Origin: Chloroflexota bacterium
GTDB lineage: Bacteria; Chloroflexota; Anaerolineae; Anaerolineales; DRMV01
NCBI GenBank assembly: GCA_011322445.1
Contig: DRMV01000037.1
Span: 1-64,000 of the forward strand
Direction: 5' to 3'
Length of the DNA: 64,000 nt
In this document: positions 57,297-64,000 of the stretch, in pieces
Layout of the letters: every line of letters begins with the position of its first letter
How positions within the stretch are numbered: position 1 is the stretch's first letter
The notes under the pieces: generated by a model
The model's input: only the letters and a program-made list of their open reading frames with translations
Database searches by the model: none
Told to the model about the DNA's origin: nothing
Program-made: the position numbers and the translations under genes

Positions 57297-58084
57297 GCGA
57301 GAGGCCGCCGATTATTCAACTGAAAGGCGTGACGGTTGCTTATGGCGCGGTGCAGGCGCTGGAAGACGTCAACCTGACCGTGCCGGAGGGGGCTTTTCTG
57401 GCGATCATTGGCCCCAACGGCGCGGGAAAGACCACCCTGGTGCGGACGATTCTGGGGCTGGTCAAACCCGTGCGGGGGGAGGTGCTGGTGTTTGGCAGGC
57501 CGGCTACGGCTTTGGGGCGGTTGCGCCGCCAGATTGGCTATGTGCCGCAGATGCATGCGGTGGATTTGCGCTTCCCGGTGCGGGTGGAAGACGTGGTGAT
57601 GATGGGACGGTACGCGCGGCTCGGGCTGTTCCGGCGGCCGGGCAAGGCTGACCGCGCGGCCGTTGAGCGGGCGATGGCCCGCGTGGGGGTGGCCGACCTG
57701 CGTCACCGCCCCCTGGGTGATCTTTCCGGCGGGCAGCGGCAACGGGTTTTCCTGGCTCGCGCCCTGGCAACCGAACCGCGCCTTTTGGTGTTGGATGAGC
57801 CGACCACCGGGGTGGATGCGCATACCTCTCGCTCGCTGTACGAACTGCTGCGCGATTTTCAGCAAGAGGGCATCACCGTGTTGATGGTTTCTCATGATAT
57901 TGGGGTGGTTTCCCAGTATGTTGATGGCGTCGCGTGCGTCAACCGGCGGTTGGTGGCGCACGGGCGGCCTGAGGTGGTGTTGACAGATACCACCCTCAGC
58001 GAAATGTACGGTTGTCAGGCGATGTTTTTCCACCACGGCAAGGCGCCGCACATGGTGGTGCGCATGGAGGAGCAAGAGCGATGA
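57293..58084 (+). CDS. znuC: Metal ABC transporter, ATP-binding protein
   Basis: A 263-residue ATPase. The Walker A is GPNGAGKTT (near residue 40), signature LSGGQRQR, Walker B LLVLDEPTTGVD, and a switch His in VSHD. The Q-loop reads YVPQ. It starts at a GTG overlapping the ZnuA stop, with AGGAGG upstream. The stop overlaps the ZnuB start. Confidence 0.95.
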   Translation: MSERPPIIQLKGVTVAYGAVQALEDVNLTVPEGAFLAIIGPNGAGKTTLVRTILGLVKPVRGEVLVFGRPATALGRLRRQIGYVPQMHAVDLRFPVRVEDVVMMGRYARLGLFRRPGKADRAAVERAMARVGVADLRHRPLGDLSGGQRQRVFLARALATEPRLLVLDEPTTGVDAHTSRSLYELLRDFQQEGITVLMVSHDIGVVSQYVDGVACVNRRLVAHGRPEVVLTDTTLSEMYGCQAMFFHHGKAPHMVVRMEEQER

Positions 58085-58887
58085 TGGATTTCTGGCATTA
58101 TGCTTTTATGCAGCGGGCGTTGGTGGGCGGTGTGATGATTGGCCTGCTGACGGCTGTGATTGGGGTGTATGTGGTTTTGCGAGGGATGTCGTTCATCGGG
58201 GCAGGCGTGGCGCATGCCTCGTTTGGCGGTGTGGCGTTGGGGTTCCTGTTGGGCATTGACCCGTTATGGGCGGCCGTGGCTTTTTGTCTGGCCGTGGCAT
58301 GGGGCATTGGAGCGGTAACGCGGCGAGGCGGCATTAAGGAAGACACCGCGGTGGGCATCTTTTTTGCCTCTACCATGGCGTTTGGTGTGCTGTTGATTGG
58401 GTTGATGCAAGGGTATAACGTCGATTTGTTCTCTTACCTGTTTGGCAGCATTTTGGCGGTGACCGCGGCCGATCTGCGGATGGTGTTGGGGGTGGGTGGT
58501 TTGGTGTTGTTGACCGTCGCCTTGCTTTACAAAGAATTCCTTTTCATTACCTTCGATCCGGAAACCGCCCGTGTGAACGGTGTGCCCGAACCAGCGCTTT
58601 ATTATTTGCTGCTGGCGCTGGTGGCATTGACGATTGTGGTTTCCATCAAGGTGGTGGGCATTGTGCTGGTTTCGGCGTTGCTGGTGACTCCTGCTGCGGC
58701 GGCCTATCAGTTGAGCCGCAGTTTTGGCAAGATGATGGCGCTTTCGGCTTTCTTTGGGGTTTTGAGTGTGTTGGTGGGATTGGTGGCTTCCTATTACCTC
58801 AACACGGCCTCGGGTGCCACGGTCGTGCTGACGGCAACGCTCATTTTTGGCCTGGCAATGCTGTGGCGGCGGATTCGCCCCGCATGA
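58081..58887 (+). CDS. znuB: Metal ABC transporter, permease
   Basis: A 268-residue permease of the ABC-3 family with about eight transmembrane segments, starting MMDFWHYAFMQRALVGGVMIG. The family stretch GMSFIGAGVAHASFGGVALG and the long VVSIKVVGIVLVSALLVTPAAAAYQLS are clear. It overlaps znuC by 4 bp (ATGA). The three genes form a single importer unit, probably transcribed from the Fur-type promoter at 55695. Substrate is probably zinc. Confidence 0.95.
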   Translation: MMDFWHYAFMQRALVGGVMIGLLTAVIGVYVVLRGMSFIGAGVAHASFGGVALGFLLGIDPLWAAVAFCLAVAWGIGAVTRRGGIKEDTAVGIFFASTMAFGVLLIGLMQGYNVDLFSYLFGSILAVTAADLRMVLGVGGLVLLTVALLYKEFLFITFDPETARVNGVPEPALYYLLLALVALTIVVSIKVVGIVLVSALLVTPAAAAYQLSRSFGKMMALSAFFGVLSVLVGLVASYYLNTASGATVVLTATLIFGLAMLWRRIRPA

Positions 58888-59105
58888 ATTTCAGCATTTC
58901 TATTCAACTCGTTGGGGAAATATACGCAGGATAAGGTAAAATTAGTTCAGTGACGGGCTGATGCCGGCGGGCGTTGGCTCTTTTCCGCCGTTTTAGGGGG
59001 AAGACGGTGCAGGCCGTCGGGCAGTTTGACAACCGAACCCTTTATTTCCCTTTCATCCGTGACGTGTATGATTCGTTGTAAGCAATTATTCAGGAGGCTT
59101 TATCG
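58888..59105 (+). promoter_or_regulatory. Intergenic region before the PIN gene: possible promoter and hairpin leader
   Basis: Region of 218 bp without a gene. TAAAAT at 58937-58942 has a weak TTGGGG at 58912-58917 upstream and would give a leader of about 160 nt. A hairpin (CGGCGG 58965-58970 with CCGCCG 58985-58990) followed by TTTT at 58991-58994 resembles a terminator. A second small hairpin (GACGG at 59003-59007 with CCGTC at 59014-59018) follows. The first may end the znu transcript, or be a leader element. A Shine-Dalgarno AGGAGG lies at 59092-59097. Confidence 0.4.
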
Positions 59106-60173
59106 ATGAGTGCAGAATTTATTGTTCGCTTGCTTGGCATGGTCGCTTTTGGGCTGGGGGGAGTGTTTTGGGGTAAGGATTTGGCCTTGAGCATTGGGGG
59201 GCAGCCGGTGCAAACCGCGGTGGTGCTGGGATTGGTAGGGGCGCTGGCCGGGCTGGTTTTGACGCCTTATTTCACCACCCGCCCCTGGCGCGCTCTTCGC
59301 AGAGCGTTGATGCGGGTTTCGGGCCGCACCCTGTGGGCTGGCCTTTCGGGGCTGGTCGTAGGGTTGGGGTTGGCGGCTTTGCTCGCACTGCCGTTTTCGT
59401 TGTTGCCTTCCCCCTTCAAGGAAATTCTGACGTTCGTGGCCGTGGCCGTGTTTGGCTACTTCGGCGTGCTGGTGTTCGTTTCCCGCCAGGATGACCTGTT
59501 CGTCGTGCTGCGCAGCATTTTTGGCGGCTGGCGCGAGCACAGCGAGCGCCGTGGCGATGAGAGCCGCGTGATTTTGCTGGATTCCAGCGTGCTCATCGAT
59601 GGCCGGGTGGTTGATATTGCCCGCACAGGTTTCCTTTCGGGCACGCTGGTCATTCCTCGCTTTGTGCTGCAAGAAATTCAATACGTGGCCGACTCTGCCG
59701 ATCCGCTGCGCCGCCAACGTGGCCGTCGTGGTTTGGCTGTGGTTTCCGAACTGCAACAGGACCCCAACATCACTGTGCAAATCAGCGATATGGATGTCGA
59801 AGGTGTCCGCAAGGTGGATGACAAACTGGTGGTGCTGGCGCGGCAACTGCGCTGTCCGATTTTGACCAACGATTACAACCTCAACCGCGTGGCAGAATTG
59901 CAGGGCGTGCCGGTGCTCAACATCAACGAACTGGCAAACGCGGTCAAGGCGCTTTACCTCCCTGGCGAGACCTTGCGCCTGAAGGTCATTCAGGCAGGGA
60001 AAGAGCCTGACCAGGGGGTAGGCTACCTGGACGACGGCACGATGGTGGTGGTGGAAGAAGGGCGCGACACCATCGGCAAAGAGGTAGAAGTCGTTGTGAC
60101 CAAGGCCTTGCAAACGGCTGCAGGGCGAATGCTTTTTGCCCGGCCGCGTGAGAAGATGGAACGCTCCTCGTAA
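59106..60173 (+). CDS. Membrane-anchored PIN-domain ribonuclease with TRAM domain (YacL-like)
   Basis: A 355-residue protein. Four hydrophobic segments (about 5-125) are followed by a PIN domain starting VILLDSSVLIDGRVVDI (near 157), with conserved acidic residues in LQEIQYVAD, DKLVVLAR and LTNDYNLNRVA. A C-terminal TRAM domain (about 290-345) includes GVGYLDDGTMVVVEEGRD. This is the architecture of YacL-type proteins of Firmicutes and Chloroflexota, presumed to act on RNA. GGAGG precedes the ATG. Confidence 0.93.
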   Translation: MSAEFIVRLLGMVAFGLGGVFWGKDLALSIGGQPVQTAVVLGLVGALAGLVLTPYFTTRPWRALRRALMRVSGRTLWAGLSGLVVGLGLAALLALPFSLLPSPFKEILTFVAVAVFGYFGVLVFVSRQDDLFVVLRSIFGGWREHSERRGDESRVILLDSSVLIDGRVVDIARTGFLSGTLVIPRFVLQEIQYVADSADPLRRQRGRRGLAVVSELQQDPNITVQISDMDVEGVRKVDDKLVVLARQLRCPILTNDYNLNRVAELQGVPVLNINELANAVKALYLPGETLRLKVIQAGKEPDQGVGYLDDGTMVVVEEGRDTIGKEVEVVVTKALQTAAGRMLFARPREKMERSS

Positions 60174-60212
60174 GTCGTCGAGTTTTTTTGAAACACTTCC
60201 TGGAGGCATTTC

Positions 60213-61622
60213 ATGGCACTGCGTGTTTACAACACGATGACCCGCAAGAAAGAGCCTTTTGAAACACTGGAACCCGGCGTGGTGAAAATGTACGTCTGCG
60301 GCCCCACGGTGTACGACAAAGCGCACGTCGGTCATGCCATGTCGGTGCTGGTTTTCGACATGGTGCGCCGTTACCTGGAACACAAAGGGTATCGCGTTCG
60401 CCATGTGATGAACTATACCGACGTGGATGACAAAATCATCCGGCGGGCGCACGAACTTGGGGAAGACCCCATCGCGCTGGCCGAGCGTTACATCCGCGAA
60501 TTTGATCAGCATCTGGAAGACCTGGGGGTGCTTCAGCCGCACGTCAAACCGCGCGTCACCCAGGAGATCGATTGGATCATCAAAATGGTCAAGGGGTTGG
60601 AAGACAAAGGCTATGCCTATGCCGTGGACGGCGATGTTTATTTTCGGGTGACGAAAGACGACGATTACGGCAAGCTTTCAGGCCGCAAATTGGATGAGAT
60701 GGTGGCGGGTGCGCGCATTGAGGTGGATGAGCGCAAAGAGCACCCGATGGATTTCGCGCTTTGGAAAGCAGCGAAGCCCGGCGAGCCTTCCTGGGAAAGC
60801 CCGTGGGGGCAGGGCCGCCCTGGCTGGCACATTGAGTGCTCGGCGATGAACCTGCATCACCTGGGCGAGCAACTGGATATTCACGGCGGCGGTGCCGACC
60901 TCATCTTCCCGCACCACGAAAACGAAATTGCTCAAAGCGAGAGTTACACCGGCAAGCCTTACGTGCGTTACTGGATGCACAACGGCATGTTGCAAATGGG
61001 CGGCGAGAAAATGTCCAAATCGCTGGGCAATCTCGTCACCATTGAAGATTTCCTGGCGGAACACGAAGCCGATGTGTTGCGTATGATGGTGTTGAGTTCG
61101 CACTACCGCAGCCCGCTCAAGTTCACCGAAGAGACCATTACCCAGGCCGAGAAGGCGCTGGAACGCCTGCGTGGTGGGATGCGTCCGGCACATGCAAACG
61201 CGCCGGGCACGTCAGAGGATGTGCTGGCAGCCCTCGACGAGCAGACCGAGAAAGCCCGTACTGGCTTCGAGACAGCGATGGACGACGACTTCAACGCCGC
61301 CGCGGCGCTGGGGCATCTTTTTGAACTGGTGCGCCTGATCAACCAGGCGCGCGACGCCGGGGCCACGGCCGGGCAGTTGCAGCCCGCCCAGCAAACGCTG
61401 CGGGACCTCGCAGGGGTGCTGGGGTTGGATTTGACGAAACAGCCGCCGCAAAAACAAGGCCATGCCGAGGCTGCGCCCTTCATTGACCTGCTGGTGGAAA
61501 TCCGCAGCGACCTGCGTGCCGCGAAGCAATGGGCGCTGGCGGATAAAATCCGCGACCGCCTGACCGAAATGGGCGTGCTGCTGGAAGACACCCCCGGCGG
61601 CACCCTCTGGCGCTGGAAGTAG
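60213..61622 (+). CDS. cysS: Cysteinyl-tRNA synthetase
   Basis: Charges tRNA-Cys. The 469-residue class I enzyme has Zn-binding Cys in [16 protein letters not shown] (HIGH variant HVGH), [10 protein letters not shown], and the [20 protein letters not shown] region. [11 protein letters not shown] follows. The C-terminal DALR-like domain is present, and GGAGGCATTTC precedes the ATG. The 39 bp gap after the PIN gene suggests co-transcription. cysS followed by an rlmB-type gene is a common arrangement. Confidence 0.97.
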   Translation: MALRVYNTMTRKKEPFETLEPGVVKMYVCGPTVYDKAHVGHAMSVLVFDMVRRYLEHKGYRVRHVMNYTDVDDKIIRRAHELGEDPIALAERYIREFDQHLEDLGVLQPHVKPRVTQEIDWIIKMVKGLEDKGYAYAVDGDVYFRVTKDDDYGKLSGRKLDEMVAGARIEVDERKEHPMDFALWKAAKPGEPSWESPWGQGRPGWHIECSAMNLHHLGEQLDIHGGGADLIFPHHENEIAQSESYTGKPYVRYWMHNGMLQMGGEKMSKSLGNLVTIEDFLAEHEADVLRMMVLSSHYRSPLKFTEETITQAEKALERLRGGMRPAHANAPGTSEDVLAALDEQTEKARTGFETAMDDDFNAAAALGHLFELVRLINQARDAGATAGQLQPAQQTLRDLAGVLGLDLTKQPPQKQGHAEAAPFIDLLVEIRSDLRAAKQWALADKIRDRLTEMGVLLEDTPGGTLWRWK

Positions 61623-61631
61623 GCGCGGTAT

Positions 61632-62372
61632 ATGCGCGAACGTCTTTACGGCCGGAATCCGGTTTACGAGGCCTTGCGCGCCGGCCGGCGGCGGTTTTAC
61701 CGCTTGTGGGTGGCCGAGGGGGCGCAAATCAAGGGCAATCTGCGGGTGGCTTTGCGGCTGGCCGAGAGCAAAGGCGTAGCCGTTGAGCGCGCACCGCGCC
61801 GCAGGCTTGAGGCGCTGGTGGGGCATGCCCATCATCAAGGCGTGGTGCTGGAAGCCTCGCCTTACCCCTACGCCGATTTAGGCGCGATGCTGGCGCTGGC
61901 CGAAAGGCGCGACGAACCGCCCTTTGTGCTGTTGTTAGATGCCCTGCAAGACCCTCAAAACCTGGCAACTTTGCTGCGTACGGCAGAGGCTGTGGGTATC
62001 CACGGGGTGTTGCTGCCGTTGCGCCGCACGGCCACGGTTACGCCCGCTGTCGTCAACGCTTCCTCTGGCGCGGCTGAGCACCTGCTGGTGGCGCAAAGCA
62101 ACCTTGCCCAGGCCATTGATGCCTTGCATGATGCTGGCGTGTGGGTCGTGGGGCTGGAAGGAAGCGCCGAGGCTGCCCTGCCCGACGCGGTCGACCTGAA
62201 AGGCGCGCTGGCCCTGGTGGTAGGCAGTGAAGGCCGTGGCCTGCGCCGCCTGACTCGTCGTCAATGTGATGCCCTCATGCGCTTGCCCATGCGCGGTAAA
62301 ATTGAATCGCTCAATGCTGCCGCGGCGGGTTCTATTGCGCTTTATCTTGCCTGGCACCAACGCGGTTGGTAG
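61632..62372 (+). CDS. rlmB: 23S rRNA 2'-O-methyltransferase, TrmH/RlmB type
   Basis: A 246-residue SpoU-family methyltransferase. The N-terminal RERLYGRNPVYEALRAGRR is the RlmB substrate-binding start. The SPOUT domain shows LLDALQDPQNLATLLRTAE (motif 1), VVGSEGRGLRRL (motif 2) and LPMRGKIESLNAAAAGSIAL (motif 3). It follows cysS after 9 bp. Specificity (Gm2251) is inferred from similarity to RlmB; other TrmH-type sites are possible. Confidence 0.93.
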   Translation: MRERLYGRNPVYEALRAGRRRFYRLWVAEGAQIKGNLRVALRLAESKGVAVERAPRRRLEALVGHAHHQGVVLEASPYPYADLGAMLALAERRDEPPFVLLLDALQDPQNLATLLRTAEAVGIHGVLLPLRRTATVTPAVVNASSGAAEHLLVAQSNLAQAIDALHDAGVWVVGLEGSAEAALPDAVDLKGALALVVGSEGRGLRRLTRRQCDALMRLPMRGKIESLNAAAAGSIALYLAWHQRGW

Positions 62373-62473
62373 TGAGCCGTCCTTCTTCCGAACTGTGGGG
62401 GCCGCTGGGGACACTTTTTGCCCGGCGGCGGAAGTGGGTGCTCGGAGGCAGATTTCCCGCGGAAGGAACGCTT

Positions 62474-63232
62474 ATGGCTGAATGGATTGTCCTTGGCTCG
62501 GCGCATGCCGTGCCCGATGCCCAACACGCCAACACCCATTTCGCCCTCACCGATGGCGAGCGCACGCTGTTGGTTGATGCGCCGTGTGAGGTCGTCTCTC
62601 GGCTGCGGCAGGCGGGCATTTCCCCGTGGCATCTCGACGAAATCATCTTGACGCATTTTCACCCCGACCACACGGCCGGCATGCCCATGTTGCTGATGGA
62701 TTCCTGGTTACAGGGCCGCACAGCACCGCTGCACATTTATGCCCTCGAAGACGTCATTGACCGGTTGCAGCGTTTGATGTCCCTCTACCGGTGGGAAAAC
62801 TGGCCGGATTTCTTCCCGGTGGTGTTTCACGCCATTCCGAGGGAGGCCATGACGCCGGTGTTGGAAGCACCTGCCTGGCGGGTGTGGGCTTCGCCGGTGG
62901 AACACATGGTGCCCGCCATCGGGTTGCGGATTGCCTTCCCCAACGGCGAAGTGTTGGCCTATTCGGGCGATACCGGCCCCTGTGAGGCTGTCGTGGGGCT
63001 GGCGCGGCATGCCGATTACCTTTTCCACGAGGCTACCGGAGCGATGGGCGGGCATACCTCGGCAGCGCAAGCCGGGGACATCGCGGCCCGTGCCGGCGCA
63101 AAGCGCCTTTACCTCGTGCATACGGCTACCGACCCGGCCACGCGCACTGCCCTGGCGACTGAGGCGAGTAAGGTTTTCGATGGCGAGGTCGTGGTGGCCG
63201 ACGACCTGTTGCGCGTGAGCGTGGGGGCATGA
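62474..63232 (+). CDS. Metallo-beta-lactamase-fold hydrolase (RNase Z-like)
   Basis: A 252-residue hydrolase. The metal motif is THFHPDHTAGMP near residue 60, with further ligands in VEHMVPAIG and SGDTGPCEAV (near 160) and HTATDP near 216. The layout resembles ribonuclease Z and related MBL hydrolases; the substrate is unknown. The preferred ATG at 62474 has GGAAGG upstream. The longer frame upstream does not add a known domain. The next gene overlaps its stop as ATGA. Confidence 0.88.
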   Translation: MAEWIVLGSAHAVPDAQHANTHFALTDGERTLLVDAPCEVVSRLRQAGISPWHLDEIILTHFHPDHTAGMPMLLMDSWLQGRTAPLHIYALEDVIDRLQRLMSLYRWENWPDFFPVVFHAIPREAMTPVLEAPAWRVWASPVEHMVPAIGLRIAFPNGEVLAYSGDTGPCEAVVGLARHADYLFHEATGAMGGHTSAAQAGDIAARAGAKRLYLVHTATDPATRTALATEASKVFDGEVVVADDLLRVSVGA

Positions 63233-64000
63233 TGCGACGCTCTCATGTGTTGGCTTTGTTGTGGGCGCTGACTGCCCTGTTTTATGCGCTGGGGCTGGCA
63301 ATTGCCCGTTATTTGGGCCTGTTCCGTCGGTGGGATGCTGCGCTCATGGGGCTGGTTTGGGTCGTTCTGCTGGTGGGCGGCGGCGAGGCGTTGGGGCGGG
63401 CTTTCGACCCCCATACCGAGGCTGCAGCCCGGCGGCGGGTGCTCAACCAGGCGTTTGTCTTTTTCGCCGTTGCCGCGTTGGAAGCCACTTTCCTTGCCGA
63501 ACAACATTTGCTTTCCCCCACGGCCATGTTGTTGCAACTGATGCTGGCCGTGGTCGCAGTGGCGTGGGGCGCACCGCCGGTTCACCTGGCGCTTAGCGGC
63601 TATGGCGAGGTGCCGCTGGCTGCTGCATTGAGTTTGCTTGTGCCCGCTTTGGCCTTCGCTTTACAGGCTGGCACATGGCATCGCTTGCTCGGCATGGTGG
63701 GCATGCCGTTGTTCGCGATGGCTTTGGCTGTCGCGCTGGCCTGGGATTTCCCGAATTATGCAACCCATTTGCGAGAGGAGCGCCGCACCCTGCTCATGCG
63801 CCTGGATTGGCGCACCGCTTTGCATTTCCATAACGTCGCCTGGCTGACCGGCTTCCTGCTGCTGGCCCTGGATGTGGCCTTGGGGTTGCCCTGGGAGATC
63901 GCCGCGCCTTGTGGCATTGCTTTCCTGGCGGCGCTCATGCAGGTGTGGATGATGTGGCGGATTGGGCAAGGCGCACGCCCACCGTGGAAATGGTTGCGCG
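63229..64000 (+). CDS. Polytopic membrane protein, C-terminus beyond the window
   Basis: An open frame starts at the ATG at 63229 (MMRRSHVLALLWALTALFYAL) and runs to the right edge without a stop, giving at least 257 residues. About eight hydrophobic segments are seen. It overlaps the MBL gene by 4 bp. There are no clear family motifs. Stretches such as EALGRAFDPHTEAAARRRVLNQ are loosely UbiA-like, but the identification is too weak to use. Confidence 0.6.
   Translation, partial: MMRRSHVLALLWALTALFYALGLAIARYLGLFRRWDAALMGLVWVVLLVGGGEALGRAFDPHTEAAARRRVLNQAFVFFAVAALEATFLAEQHLLSPTAMLLQLMLAVVAVAWGAPPVHLALSGYGEVPLAAALSLLVPALAFALQAGTWHRLLGMVGMPLFAMALAVALAWDFPNYATHLREERRTLLMRLDWRTALHFHNVAWLTGFLLLALDVALGLPWEIAAPCGIAFLAALMQVWMMWRIGQGARPPWKWLR

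Overview
The window looks like a chromosomal segment of a GC-rich (roughly 60 percent) bacterium of the Chloroflexota, most likely an Anaerolineae-type organism. This is an inference from four things: a lipoprotein with a Thr-Pro-rich linker, DUF951 and DUF4491 small proteins, a two-subunit 2-oxoacid:ferredoxin oxidoreductase (anaerobic metabolism), and glycogen/maltodextrin enzymes. No rRNA, tRNA or CRISPR array was seen. The left edge carries the last 45 codons of an IS5-like transposase.

Layout. 207-4451: glycogen operon glgA-glgC-malQ. 4587-8189 (minus): a GntR/FCD regulator followed by the fused gamma-alpha and beta subunits of a KorAB-type oxidoreductase. 8364-21964 (plus): a long same-strand run with two SPFH-like membrane proteins, a PfkB-type sugar kinase and pseudouridine-5'-phosphate glycosidase, a nitrilase-family amidase, and a duplicated two-gene module of polytopic membrane proteins (A-YfhO-A-YfhO). 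22153-28043 (minus): a winged-helix regulator with an MMPL transporter, then an ECF sigma factor with an unusual LEA-like partner. 28215-32621 (minus): M50 protease, HD protein, pcm, two DUF4491 proteins, a PH-like membrane protein and tyrS. 32804-35502 (plus): DUF951, a lipoprotein and a phosphodiesterase/phosphatase. 35524-45624: zinc-ribbon protein, radC, an M23 peptidase, an EIIC-EAL fusion, a TIGR01777 epimerase, a GH13 enzyme, a PsiE-like protein, a protein of the family labelled quinate 5-dehydrogenase, and an HD-GYP protein. 45744-47424 (minus): DsbA-like and SDR proteins. 47540-64000 (plus): unknown membrane protein, GH31, TatC, large GH13, TlyA, Fur-type regulator with a ZnuACB-type metal importer, PIN-TRAM, cysS, rlmB, MBL-fold hydrolase and a partial membrane protein.

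How it works together. Six carbohydrate-active genes (glgA, glgC, malQ, two GH13, one GH31) point to storage and turnover of alpha-glucans, although no branching enzyme or phosphorylase is in the window. The Kor enzyme would feed reduced ferredoxin from 2-oxoacids. Two cyclic-di-GMP-degrading proteins (EAL and HD-GYP) sit about 4 kb apart with no GGDEF protein in the window.

Regulation readable from sequence. The ECF sigma gene is preceded by a TGTAAC-N17-CGTC promoter whose -35 lies in a 14-bp tandem repeat, which suggests autoregulation. A TGAAAATCGTTTTCA box of 7-1-7 Fur type lies just downstream of the promoter of the Fur-family gene. The winged-helix regulator has a TTGACA-N17-TACAAT promoter with repeats at its start site. 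At four genes a -10 box lies exactly 6 nt before the ATG, which predicts leaderless mRNAs. Two overlapping, mutually exclusive hairpins precede tyrS.
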